From: Gorsachius magnificus
Lineage: Eukaryota > Chordata > Aves > Pelecaniformes > Ardeidae
Assembly: GCA_034008185.1 (NCBI GenBank)
Contig: CM067104.1
Location: 2,137,799-2,201,798, forward strand
Length of the DNA stretch: 64,000 nt
Direction of reading: 5' to 3'
Shown piece by piece: positions 34,895 to 46,793 of this stretch. Every line of letters starts with the position of its first letter. Positions within the stretch are counted from its first letter, which is position 1. The position numbers and the translations under genes were made by a program. The notes under the pieces were generated by a model. The model made no database searches. It had not been told where the DNA came from and was given only the letters and a program-made list of their open reading frames with translations.

Positions 34895-37275
34895 TTGCAG
34901 AGAACATTCACAATGTCTTTGTGTCACTGCTTTGGGAGCCCCTTCTAGGCAAGGTGGTTTTGGTGTTTGGGGAAGCAACTTGGTGGGAGGGTGTGCGTTA
35001 TTCTTTTGTTGAATGTGGTGTGAGTGTGCTGTGAGGGAACTGAACAGGCATGCAGATGGAGCTAGGACATATCCAAGGGTGGGTGATGCCTCTTGACGCT
35101 TCCCAGTCACTGCAGTGCCTGAAAGCACAAGCCCGTGCCTGGAATTGTGGGGTTCTGGATGCTGAAGTCACACAATGTGCAGTAAATGTGAGCAGGGAGG
35201 GGCACTGGGAACCCAGACTGGAGGAATTAATGAGGCTGTTAAATTTTTGGGCAGGTCCTGATGTAGTCCCATGCTTGGAATGGTGTATTGTCAGTTCAAC
35301 AGTAGATGTCCTCCCTTGTTGTGTACCAAAACCTCCAGCACAGAGGGGTCCAGCGCCTTTTGTATTAATGAGGAGGCTACAGGCTACGCCGTGCTAACAT
35401 TTAGGGCTCAGCCTTTATGGAAACGGAGGCCTTCAGATCCCTGTTGCTCATGTCACCAGAGTGGTCTGCTAATGTGCAAACTGCAGCTGCTCTAGGAAAG
35501 AGGGTTTCTTAACCTCCTCTTGGATTTCAGACCTTCAGAGCAGGAGGAAGCTGTGTATGGGGTAGGCCGAAATCACAAACAGAAAGTTGTGGGATTTGTG
35601 CAGGAATGCTGCCCGTGAGTAGTGGTGAAACCAGTAGAGACCCAAGCGCGTTGACTGATGATGGAAATCGGCAGCGGCAGGGAGGGAGCAGGCGCCAGAT
35701 CAGGCTGCTGTTGTCAGTTCATCTGAGTTTCCTGCCTTGGAGTGGACTTTGCTATGTGGTAGGGGAATGTGGCAATGGAGGAGTCTTGTGGGCAGCATTG
35801 GGAGGGCAGGTTTAAATCTGCCTGTAAACCTGGATATGGACGTTGGCCAAGCACCTACCCTCCGGTGTGCGAGTAGGCTCTGGCCAGGTGGGCTGCACAG
35901 CTCGGCACCCTACGAGCACCAGGAGCGCTTGAGAACCACTAACACGTCCTCCCCTTCACTGACCAGCAGTGGGAACTCAAAGGACTGGGCAGGCACGATT
36001 CATCCCAAAGCCGTGGGCAGGCACGATTCATCCCAAAGCCGTGGGCTCAGGTACCCATTGGCTCCCTCAAAAAGTCAGACAAGGCCCCCCTTTATACTGG
36101 GAGCAAGTGGGAGAGATTTGGCGTAGCTTGAGGAGGGGGTATGGGAGAAGAATGTTGGCCCGTTTGATCTGTGCTGCAGTTCCTCCACCACAAGAAGAGA
36201 TCAAAGAGACAGAAAGTGCTTTCAGCAGTGGTTCAGGAGTCCCACAACAACCTGTTCCGCGCTGCCAGTGTCCCCGTAGCAGGTCAGGAAGCTGCAGGCC
36301 TCGGAAGAGGTCCAGGCAAGGCAGTGGGGCATGGTTACAGGCCTCTTGGGAAGAGGACCTTCTACAGGCTTTGAAGCCAGCAGAGGTGTGCTAGAGCTGG
36401 GGAACGTGGCTGGGCTGGGCCCAAACAGAAGACAATGAGAAGGCAATGCCTCTGAGAAGCTGTGGCTGTGCCAAGGCACTTTGGAGTTTGGCTTGGGGCA
36501 AGAACCACCTGGTTTTGCTCTTAGTTTTAAGAGGATGCTGCTTCTCAGCTTTAAAATCTGAAACCCGGCATTGTAGGCATTGTTGTGAGGAGTCGTTGCG
36601 ACATCCTCCTCTCTGCTCCCTCTTGGGTTTTGTGACGGAATCTCTTTGCCATGTGAGATCCGAGGCTGCAGCCTGGCTTGGTCTCCATCTGTGTTTTATG
36701 CAGAGTTTACATTTTCCCTACTGTTGGTGATTTTGCTGTGCACAGCTCCTTGCGTAAGAGATCTGAGGGAATGGCTGAAGCCCAGGCTGTCGAGTTTTAC
36801 CTGGAGGAGGCTGAAGTGACTCCAGGTTTGGTATAATCTTCACATCTTGTCTGAAGACGTCAGAGTGACTCAATCTGGGCGTCTTATCTGTATGTGCTGA
36901 GTGTGGTCAGCATCCAGGCATTTGGCTGACTTAACAGATCTTCCCCCTCATCGAGGAGTCGCCATGTGGGATGTTACAACCAAGTCACGCTGCCTACTGA
37001 GAGCGGCAGCTACCCTGCGTTTGGCAATCTGGAGGGAGGCCATGAGAAGAGATGACCTGTTTGTTCTAAGTACCAACCGAGCCGCCCTTCGCCTCCCTGG
37101 GACTGCTCACAGTGAGTGAGTGTGCTGGACTGCAGAGTGAGTCGGAGCACTTAACCCTCCACTTTGGAGATAACCACCGAGAAATAAGACCCTCTTCATT
37201 CCAGCTGCTCTTGAAAGGGAAGGTGCGCCCCCCCTCAAGTTGCAGCCTGTTGCATAGGGCAGGCTGCACTTGTCT

Positions 37276-37526
37276 GGATAACCCTTGGCCAACTCTGACT
37301 TGGGTCTCTCAAGGGTAGGATAACCCTTGGCCAGCCATGACTTGAGTCTCTCAAGAGTAGGATAACCCTTGGCCAGCCATGACTTGAGTCCCTCAAGGGT
37401 AGGATAGCCCTTGGCCAGCCATGACTTGGGTCTCTCAAGGGTAGGATAGCCCTTGGCCAGCCATGACTTGGGTCTCTCAAGGGTAGGATAGCCCTTGGCC
37501 AACTGTGACTTGAGTCCCTAAGGGTA
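37276..37526. repeat. Tandem array of six 42-base units, copy 2
   Basis: Units start at 37276, 37318, 37360, 37402, 37444 and 37486. It has the same number of units as the array at 28291, but the order of GGATAA and GGATAG variants differs. Confidence 0.95.
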
Positions 37527-38279
37527 ACGTTCTCCACTCTCCTGTGCCCCGTTCTATAACGTGACTGTGGTGTCAGCAGCCTCCACCTCGGTGCCATTCA
37601 AAGGCATTTATGTATCTGATTCCCCCGGTGGCTTTTGCAAGTGACTCTCTGGGCTGGTTTTTCCAAGGGTTTGAAGTGTCTGTGGCCGAAGGCTGATACC
37701 CAGTGATGCTTTCAAACAACATTCGGTTGCACGATTCTTATGCGTGATGGTGAATATTCACACACACGTGTATATTCCACGTTGGAAGCTTAAACATAGT
37801 ATAATATTGGACCGCTGCCATGCTTAGAAGGCATTAAAGTGTATTTCATTTATTGATGATTTGCAGGAACTAAGCACTAGGAAAATATATATTTTTTCCT
37901 TGAATTTCCTACATGTAACTAAAATGTATATTCGATCATCAAGACCCAGAAGATACCTGCAGGTTGGCTTTCAGCTGAGCTTCCTACTTCAGAGCCACAG
38001 CACTTGTGCACAGAATGGAACATTATGGTGCTCTTGGTTGAACTAGCAGCTGCTGTCTTAAAAATACATTTTCCTAGCGTGAATTTGGTCAGTGCTCCTT
38101 CCCTCCCCCACCCCAAATGTACTGTCGGCAAAGATGTGGGCAAAAATGCCGCACCTCTTAAAGTGCACTTCATCGACAGCAACGCTTTAACTGTTGTTGC
38201 TCAAGAAAGCATTGGAGCCTCTTCCTCCTTTTAGTTGCCCCTTATTTCAAAATGATCAAGTACGATGAACTCAGCCTGA

Positions 38280-38582
38280 TCAGACAGACTCTTCCCAGTG
38301 GTGCCCAGCACCAGGACAAGGGGCAATGGGCACAACCTGAAACATAAGAGGTTTCAGTTGCATATGTGGAAGAACTTCTTGATTTGGAGGGTGCCTGAGC
38401 CCTGACCCAGGCTGCCCAGGGGGGCTGTGGAGTCTCCTTCTCTGGAGATCTTCAACCCCCGCCTGGACGCTGTCCTGTGCCCCCTGCTCTGGATGAGCCT
38501 GCTTGAGCAGGGGGGTGGGACTGAGTGATCTCCCGAGGTCCCTTCCAACCTCGGCCATGCTGGGATTCTGGGATTCTGTGAT
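38280..38582 (+). mobile_element. CR1 LINE 3' fragment
   Basis: CCCAGTGGTGCCCAGCACCA, then GGGGGGTGGGACTGAGTGAT and the terminal GGGATTCTGGGATTCTGTGA. About 300 bases, 5'-truncated, closely related to the copies at 54862 and 60180. Confidence 0.9.
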
Positions 38583-38983
38583 TTGTGTACCAAGTTAAGT
38601 AAAAAAACCCCCATTTTAACAAGTCACTGTTGTCCCTGCCTGCATTTCTCCGCCATTTGCCTGACTTCCGTCATCATTACCACATCTAGCGCCCGAAGCA
38701 TCCTTTCCGTCCTCTGCAGGTTCAGCAACCCTTCTGGCCATCTGAAAAGCACAAGGAAGGAGCTTGAAGGTCCTTGTTCTCTTGCTCATTCTGCTCTGGT
38801 GCTCAGATTCTTGTGGTACCTGGTTGTCTCAGGCTCTGGGAGGGACATTTTGCAGGAATCCACCCTTGAAGAAGGCACTCCCATCCCAACCGGTGCTCTT
38901 AGGGAAGGAACTGAGCACCTCCTTTCTGGATAAAAAAGAAATGCTGACCGTTGTTAAATGCTAATGTGTGGTGTTTTTGCTCT

Positions 38984-39071
38984 ACATTGGGAAACTGCCT
39001 CTTGGAAAGCCACCAGCAATTTTCCACTTAAGAAGGAGATTCGGGCTGTGCTCAGGGGAATTGTGAAAGCC
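38984..39071. promoter_or_regulatory. Upstream conserved block, copy C
   Basis: Counterpart of 20218-20310 and 29742-29825, about 570 bases upstream of the paralog C ATG. Shares GGGAAACT, AGCAATTTTCC and GGAATTGTGAAAGCC. Confidence 0.45.
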
Positions 39072-39294
39072 TCATTCTAGTTGGTTTTCGCCAAAATGCT
39101 CGCCTGACATTGAGTGTCAGGGCAGAAGATTCAGATCCAGGCGAACTGCGAAATCATGAAGAACAGATAGAAAGGTGGGAGGAGGGGAGAACATGACTAC
39201 ATCACTGTAAAACATATTTTTCCAGATGCCATAGAGATATGAGAGTCCACTTACTCACTGAGACCTGTTTCAGTGCTCCTGCTCTTTTATTCTC

Positions 39295-39437
39295 TTCTGC
39301 ATTGCAAAGCGTATTTCTGGGTGGAGTCAACAATTTGGCAAAAATCTGTTAACCGCACCAAGCTGATGAAGACAGTAAATTTGTTTCCTCTTCACGCCCT
39401 TGTAGACCCAGCCCACCTCCAGAAACAGATAAAAGGG
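39295..39437 (+). promoter_or_regulatory. Proximal promoter of paralog C with TATA box
   Basis: GATAAAAGGG at 39428-39437 lies 128 bases before the ATG. GCTGATGAAGACAGTAAA and CCCAGCCCACCTCCAGAA precede it, as in A and B. Confidence 0.75.
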
Positions 39438-39555
39438 AATGCCTGGAGCTGTGGAGCCAGAGAAGACTGTGCGGACTTCTCTCTGCACTCATCCCTCAGC
39501 AGCACAGCTCTGTTGGTCTTTCTGCTCTCCTCAACTCTGCTTGGAAGAAACAGCC

Positions 39556-42500
39556 ATGTCTCGGCAGTCAATCTGTAGAAGCTTTGGAGGTGGAAGCAAA
39601 AGGGGATACAGCTCTTGCTCTGCCATCGGTGGTGGCTTTGGAGGAAGTGGGGGCAGAAGCAGGATCAGCTATAGCTCGTTCTCCACATCCAGGGGAGTTG
39701 GAGGCAGCGGACGTTGTGGAGGTTTTAGCAGCAGGAGCCTCCATAACCTGGGTGGCAGCGGAAGAATTTCCATGGGTGGCTCTTATGGCGGTGGATATGG
39801 ATGTAGAATTGGTGGATTTGGTGGAGGCTATGGAGGAGGATTTGGCGCATTGGGGAGGTGTCATTGGTGGAGGAATAGGCAGCTTTGGTGGTCCTGTGAG
39901 AGGTGGTCCTGGGTTCCCCGGAGGCATCCAACCAGTGCAGGTTGACCCAACCCTCCTGCGGCCGGTCCGTGTTGATATTGATCCTCAGATCCAACAAGTG
40001 AAGTGCCAGGAGAAGGAACAGATCAAGACTCTTAACAATCAGTTTGCCTCTTTCATTGACAAGGTGAGAGGCTGGGACTGTGTGTGCTTGGGAACGGGGA
40101 CTCTGAGGAACTTTGCTGTGCTGTGGAGAGGGACGTATTGTCCTTCTCAGCTCAGTGTGGGCAGGTCTGGATGGCTGGTAGTGTTTTCACTGAGTCCTAA
40201 GGAAATGTAGAAATTTTATATCTGCAGAGAAACCAAATGGCTTTCTCTAGGTTTGGTTGATCCAAAGCCTTCCTTAGCTTTTCTTGCCGGTGTCCTCTCT
40301 GCAGTCAGGCCAAAGCGGTCAGGATATGCTCAGTTATCCTAAGCCATTCTTTAAGTCTGTCCTCATCTCTTTTCGAGGAACTTAGAATGTCAGAATGAGT
40401 TTTCCATTAATGCCTGGCTGTTCCTTATTTTGGTTGCAGCACAGCTGAGCATTCTTTAGACTGTCTGCACTGGGAGAACACTGGCTACAAACGCGCTGCA
40501 GGTTTTTAAATATATGACGCACATAGTCGGTGCTTTTTGTAGCTGCTAAGAGGAATGATCTCCGATATTGAGGGATATGGGATTTCATTGACTTGGAAGA
40601 TAAAAAATGATGTGATGCTTCTGAAGCTTAATGTGTGTCAAAATTTGCAATTGGAAATGACAATAAACTGTAAATCTGGAATGTAATCATTCCAACAGAT
40701 AATAAAAAAAAGCAGAAATGCAGGAGGAGGAAAGAGGAGTAATTGAATGATCATAGAAAATAGAGGAGAATGAAGGGAGGAGGATCTTCCTCTTGGAAAA
40801 TGGGCTTTCAACTCGCCAAGGTCTTGTTGAGGGTTTGGGAAATGATTGCCTTGGCCTCCCAAGTAAGCAGCAGGCTTGAGCAGTGTGATGTCTCCTGGGG
40901 TGTCTCACACACCCCTTTGTGGGCTTTCAGGTCCGCTTCCTGGAGCAACAGAACAAGGTCCTCTCCACCAAGTGGGAGCTCCTGCAACAGCAAGGGCCTT
41001 CGGGGCCAAGGAAGAACCTCGATGTCATCTTTGAAAATTACATCCAGAACCTGAGGAGGAGGCTAGAGTCTCTCCTGGGACAGAGAGGGCAGCTGGAGTC
41101 AGAGCTGCAGACCATGCGGCAATACGTGGAGGAGTACAAAACCAAGTAAGTGCCACGACTGAGGCAGAAGCGAGCACCAGGACAGGGGAGCAAAGCCAGG
41201 TTGGAGATTTCCACACTGCCTTCCCTCTGCAGAAATGGGGCCAAGGTTGCCATGGAGGGCAGGGGGGTTCCCCTGGTTGACTGGTAAGCAGTCCAAGAGA
41301 CTCATCTTGTCTTCTCCCCTTCAACAGGTATGAAGACGAAATCAACAGGCGGACCGCTGCTGAGAACGAGTTTGTGGTGCTCAAGAAGGTGAGTGGCAGA
41401 GGCAGGAGGAGCGAAGGGGTGTGGGGGCACAGGCTGCAAAGACTCTGGAAGGGGGCAGCACCAGCATGGGCAGCTTCCAACAGGGGCTGTGGCTGCCACC
41501 AGGTCTTCTGGGATGGGAGAAAGCTGTTGTCTACCCATGTGATCTTTGCTGTAGGATGTGGACTGTGCCTACATGACTAAAGTAGAGCTGGAAGCCAAGG
41601 TGGGAGCTCTGACTGATGAAATCAACTTCCTGAGGTGCATGTATGAGGAGGTAAGAGCTCTTCCTTCCCTGGGCTGCTTGGAGACACAATGAGGAGTGTG
41701 GTGGCCAAAGACACTGGGGTTGGACTGGGTGCCCATGTGGCTTCAGTCTGGAGAGGCTGCTTGGAGTTGCTGCTCTTTCCTCCCCTCCTCAGATTGTTGC
41801 GCTAACTTGTGTCTTGGTTGTAGGAGCTGGCTCAGATGCAGACAATCAGCCGGGACCTGTCTGTGGTGGTGTCCATGGACAACAACCGTCACCTGGATCT
41901 GGACAGCATCATCGAGGAGGTCAGGCGTCAGTACGAGCAGATTGCTCAGAACAGCAGAGCTGAAGCTGAGGCTTGGTACCAGAGCCGGGTGAGTTGGGAG
42001 GCACTCAGGGCACCTGGGACGGTCTCTGCTGCTGGCTGCCTCCCTTGCCACAGAGCAAGGGAATGGCCAGAGTTCTTGCTGGGTTGTGTCACTGATGGGT
42101 TGCTCTGTCTCCATGCTGTCAGTACGAAGAGCTGCAGAACACTGCTGGAAGACACGGCGACAGCCTCCGCAACACCAAGATAGAGATCCAGGAGTTGACC
42201 AGGAATGTCCAGAGGCTGCGGGCTGAGATTGAGAACGTGAAGAAGCAGGTAGGGGTTCTTCAGCATCTTGTTGCGTGATGGCTTGAGGCTGGGTCACGGC
42301 CAAGCTGGGTGCTGTGCTCAGGGTAGTGTGAGAGTCATGTAGTCATTGAAATGGAGGCCCTTTGGAGGAGGTTGATGGCTCCTGCCTATATTCCATCCAC
42401 TCTGTGTCTTGGAGGACTGCTCCAGTGGCGGGTGTGCAGAAGGGAACTGAGAAACGGCTTTTTCTTTTTCTAAGAACCATCAGCTGCAGTCAGCAATTGC

Positions 42501-43386
42501 TGAGGCTGAGGAACGGGGTGAGATGGCCCTCAAGGATGCCAGGCGGAAACTGGAAGAGCTGGAATGTGCCCTGAGCAAAGACAAGGAGGAGCTGGCTCGC
42601 TTGCTGAAGGAGTACCAGGAGCTGCTGAACATCAAGATTGCCCTGGATGTTGAGATTGCCATGTACAGGAAGCTGCTGGAGGGAGAGGAGAACAGGTGAG
42701 ACCTAACGTCAGGTGAGACCTAACGCCATGTGAGACCTAATGTCAGCTTGGCCCAACCAAGGCACTGTCTCTCCTTGGAATAGCCTGAGGTTTAATTTCC
42801 TCTCACAACCTATAATGTTGGAATCTGATTGACTTTCATTGTTTTCCCAAGTTTTCAAGCCCAAAATAGAAATGAGGTCCCCACAGGGAATGTTTCTCAG
42901 TGGTTTTGATTGACGTTAAAGGAAACAGGAAATAAAAGGAGACTTACACCTGGTGTTCCTTTCCCTACACAGGCTCTGTGGAGATAACCCATCCAACGTC
43001 AATGTCTGTAAGTATCTGTACCTCATCTCTTCTGCAGAATGGCTTTTACCTTGGGTCTTGTGAGGACTCCCAGGCTGTCACTTGATGTACAGTGAGCTCC
43101 TCCTTCTCTTGCAGCTGTGGTAGGCAGGACCACCATTGCTGGAGGCAGAGCTGGTGGCTTTGGAGCCGGCAGTGGCATGGGAGGAGGAGTATGTGCGGTC
43201 GGAGGAGGGAGCATCATTGGAGGCAATTGTGGCATGGGAGGAGGAATACTCAGCGGTGGCTTCTCTTCTGGAAGTGGAAGGATGTGCAGCACTGGAGGTG
43301 GCAACTTCGCCGCAGGGGGTGGATCCTCCTCTGTGCGGAGATGTGTCACAACCACAACGGTTAAGTCTTCAGGTGTAAAATACTGA
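39556..43386 (+). CDS. Type II keratin, KRT1/KRT2-clade paralog C; one frameshift in the head
   Basis: Intermediate-filament keratin. Nine exons: 39556-40063, 40931-41145, 41328-41388, 41555-41650, 41824-41988, 42123-42248, 42475-42695, 42973-43007, 43115-43386. Head starts [20 protein letters not shown]. Exon 1 is 508 bases, so the frame shifts once, near 39843-39857 (GGATTTGGCGCATTGGGGAG; expected glycine codons are short by two bases). Read literally the protein stops at 39945 after 129 residues; with the two bases restored it would be about 566 residues. The rod has [11 protein letters not shown] and ends [17 protein letters not shown]. The tail ([18 protein letters not shown] to TVKSSGVKY) differs clearly from A and B, so the 3' part was not homogenised. 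Exons 2-7 and most introns match B, but intron 4 is of type A. The exon 7 donor is repeated by a 17-base tandem repeat. Pseudogene or sequence error cannot be separated here. Confidence 0.86.
42696..42746 (+). repeat. Three 17-base tandem units starting at the exon 7 donor of paralog C
   Basis: GTGAGACCTAACGTCAG, GTGAGACCTAACGCCAT and GTGAGACCTAATGTCAG lie in direct succession from the first intron base. They recreate a second CAG/GTGAG donor at 42712/42713. Confidence 0.92.
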
Positions 43387-44068
43387 GCCCTGACCTCAGT
43401 CGCTCCAAGGAAAGAAGCGTCTTCTCCTTTCTCCAGCCAGCAGCACAGCCCTTTCCATCCTGAACCGGTATCCAGCAAAGAAATGAGCTGAGCTCACAAC
43501 TTCCTTAAATCATCCCACCCCAGGGGGAGATTTGCAGCGAAACTCCATCCTGTGGGCTGAACCTGGCGCCCCTCTGAGCTCCCCCAATCTCCAGGGATGA
43601 AAGATCTCCCTTGCGGGTACCAGGGACTGCAGGGCTCATCTGAGCACCCTTTGCTGTGCTTCTTGCTGCTGCCTCCGGCTGCTGCGCTGGCTGAGGGGGA
43701 TTGTGTATAAAACTGCTCTTTCCTTTCACTTTTTAAGGTCTCTTTTTCAACGGCCTTGTTTCCCTTGTGGCTTCCGCGTGTTCTGCATGTTACCCACATG
43801 CTTGTTTCAGCTTTATCAGGAACTCACGTAAGCAGAAGAAACGTGATAATGTCTCATAGCCAGATTTAGGAGTGAGAAGCAGGTGTCTGGAGATGTCCAC
43901 CTTCCCTTGGTGGAGTGATTTGGCAGCTTTAATGTTTTATAGATTCCTTTCCCTTTTCTCCTTCACACCTGGTGTATGTATGGCCTTATTGCAAATCTTC
44001 TGTTGCGTGAACCCCACTGCATGGTTGCTTCCTACCAGCACCCCTTCCCTCCAAGTTCTTTCATTACC

Positions 44069-44074
44069 AATAAA
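44069..44074 (+). terminator. Polyadenylation signal of paralog C
   Basis: AATAAACTGCAG, followed by a T/GT-rich stretch (ATATCTTTGTGTCGTC), as after A and B. Confidence 0.78.
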
Positions 44075-44225
44075 CTGCAGAGAGATGAAAAGATATCTTT
44101 GTGTCGTCTTATCACTTAACAGTACCCAGGGGAGGAACAACACCCTTTGTCGTTAGCTGTAAGGAGCGGCAATGCCCACGGTGCTCTGTCCTATGATGCA
44201 AATCACTGGGCGCCATGAACGGCCC

Positions 44226-44476
44226 ATCAAGGGGTGATGGTTTTAAACTGAAGCAGGGGAGGTTTAGGCTGGATCTAAGAAGAAATTCTTTACCGGGAGG
44301 GTGGTGAAACCCTGGCAGGGGTTGCCCAGAGAGGGGGTGGAGGCCCCATCCCTGGGAACAGGTTGGTGGGGCGTGCACCGGTTGGTTCAAGGTGTCCCTG
44401 CTCCTGTGGGGGGGTTGGGCTGGGTGACCCTAAAGGTCCCTTCCCACCCAAACCATTCCGTGATTCTATGATCTGA
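44226..44476 (+). mobile_element. CR1 LINE 3' fragment
   Basis: GGTTTTAAACTGAAGCAGGG, GGTGGTGAAACCCTGGCAGG and the end CCATTCCGTGATTCTATGAT, a typical CR1 3' end of the same subfamily as 57124-57380. Confidence 0.88.
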
Positions 44477-44784
44477 GGTGAGGAAGAGGAAGATGGCCCT
44501 TCTCTCTCCTCTTAGATGGTGCCATCTTGCTCCTCCATAGTAGACTCCCCCTCTCTCTGTGGGGTGGGAGAGCCATGGCTGTGAGGAGCTTAGCATGGGA
44601 GGGGAACATGCAATGTCAACCTGGTGGCTATGAGGCAGGGGGACTGCGCTCATCCCAAGTGCAGCAGGATGAAGTGTCCAGCCCTCAGTTGATGAGCACC
44701 TCAGGAGTGAGGCAGGCAGGGCCACCAGCAGGGAAATTGTGGTTAGGACATGGCGACAAATGGCAGCAGCTGGTCCATGGTGAT

Positions 44785-45035
44785 CTGGATGTGATGGTTT
44801 GAACATGGTGGTCTGAACAGGGCAGTTGCGGCATTTGGAGTGGGTGGTTTGAACATTGCCATTGGGGTGTAGCAGTTGGACAGATGGGACACAGCCATTC
44901 GAATGGGGTGGTTTGAACAGGGCCAATGGGATGTGGTGGTTTGAATGTGACAGTTGGGATGTGGCAGTTGGCCTGAGGTGGTTTGACCACTGCCGTTGAG
45001 CTGTGGAAGTCTGAACAGGGCCATTGGGTCATGGC
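44785..45035. repeat. Degenerate tandem repeat, roughly 40-base units
   Basis: Repeated variants of GGTGGTTTGAACAGGGCCA and ATTGGGATGTGGCAGTTGG with heavy divergence. No coding potential. Confidence 0.65.
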
Positions 45036-45039
45036 AGTT

Positions 45040-46780
45040 AGCTCCAGTCCTCGGCACGGGTGTCATCCCAAGAGGACAAGCAGCCAACCCATCACCACCA
45101 CGCAGTGGCTCAGTCCTGATGGTGCCTGGAGCTCCCACTCAGGCACCCGGGAGGCCTCAATGGGGGAGACACCAGCCACAGGTCTGCAGTGGGCAGTTAA
45201 TGCACCCATGAAGAGTAGCCGTCCTCCACCCCTGGCTGGCACGAGGGCAAGCAGCACCATCTATCTGACGAGCAGGGCTCTTGCATGGGCACCGGCACCT
45301 CATATGTGAGCGGTGGGAAGGCCTGAAGACGCTACGTGAACATAAATTACTCATTAAAAAGGCAGCGTGAAAGTACGAGACACAGCCTCGAACCTGCTAT
45401 TATAACTCCAGATTGGCCAGCCAGATGAGTCATTAGCCCTCTCTAAATAACCTCCCATTGCAACCAAATTAATTTGATTAATTCTTGGCTGGGTTCTTCT
45501 CCAGCATGGGGAGGAGTGAGAGCTGGACCAGTAAGTGAATCAACCCTGACTGTGCTGTGGTGCGCGCATTGGCCTGGCGCAGCCTCGGTGTTTGTCAGGC
45601 AAAGGTGGGGAAATGAGGACGATCTGTACAGCAGGGTCCTTGCCATCTAAATGAACAAAATAAAGGAAGCGGAAATGGTGGCTCCTGTTTGAAGTAGTGT
45701 TACTTTCACGCCACTTTTTCCCCCCAAATAAGCTCTCAGCTGACACACCTGACTTCCTAATCTGACGTTTATACCAGGCTATATTATGCCTTATTCTCTT
45801 TCTTGAATAAACAATGACATTTCTGATTCTAAAATCTATAGGTTGGGATGGGAGAGACCAAGAAGTCATATCCTACTTCTTCATCCTGGTGCAGAGTCCA
45901 AGGACAGGTACAGACCAAGATGGTTCAAAGCCCTAGAGCATTGCTGGGGACTTCCCTGGGACGGTGGCAGAGAGGGTGAAGATCTCCAGTGTGTTGAAAC
46001 CCAGGAGAAGCCAGAGATGCAGGCTTCATCCTGCAGAAAACCATGGGCGTTTTACAAGTTCCCAGAGTTTTTCCTGGAGAGAGGCCAGGCTGCAAGACGG
46101 AGGTGCTGGAGTTTATCTTTCCCGTCTGCTGTGCTCATGAAAAAGGGAGCAATGCTAATTGCTCAAGTGCATCACGCTTGAATGGAAGATGGAGCCTGGC
46201 CTCTCTTCCAGTTGCTCCATGGGGCACTGGGCTAGCTGCTAGCTCTAGCATGAAGGTAGATCCATATTTGCAGCAATGGGGTCTGTTTTGCTTAAAACAC
46301 ACAAATTTACTTGTGGAATAGCCTCGGCGTGAGGACAATGATAATTCTTCAATACTTTTTGGTAGAGCTGTTGCCATTTTGGACATAGAGGATAAAAAAT
46401 ACAGAATAAAGATATTTCTTGTTGGTTTGTAAGTTCTGGTTTTCTACAGAGAAGGACATGTGCTCTCTGTGCTAATGCAAAATCTGCCCCCACGAGTCTC
46501 CTGCGAGAGCCTGCTTAGGTGCTCATGAGAACCTGCCTGCATTTTCAGATCCTTTTTGGCTTGCACAGATTGGAGTTCAAAGTGAGATGGCAAATGCCTT
46601 GCTCCTAGCATTTACCACTGAGTCACGATCACTTGGTCCAAGTCACATTGGGTTGTGAGATATGGTCTGGGATTGTTGGCCTCTCCAGTCACCAACCAGT
46701 TTAGTGCACGACCACTGGTGGCTAGATGCGCTGCAGCTAGGAGGGCAGATAGGTCTGAGGTGGTGGGACTCAGAGCACTC
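45040..46780. other. Spacer downstream of paralog C, no recognisable gene
   Basis: No keratin exons or identifiable repeats were recognised, although the decayed exon 7 beyond it implies that exons 1-6 of a dead gene once lay here. They are deleted or diverged beyond recognition. Confidence 0.5.
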
Positions 46781-46793
46781 TTCCTTCCACCAG

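Larger units (their letters stand above)
33638..37735. repeat. Near-identical duplicated tract, copy 2 (paired with 24628-28745)
   Basis: Begins just before exon 8 of paralog B, at the shared CCCTCACAGGCTGTGCAACG. It ends near CAGTGATGCTTTCAAACAAC, after which the two spacers differ. Confidence 0.93.
34915..38980. other. Intergenic spacer between paralogs B and C
   Basis: The first 2.8 kb repeats the A-B spacer. After about 37740 the sequence is different and contains a CR1 3' fragment. No gene recognised. Confidence 0.65.
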
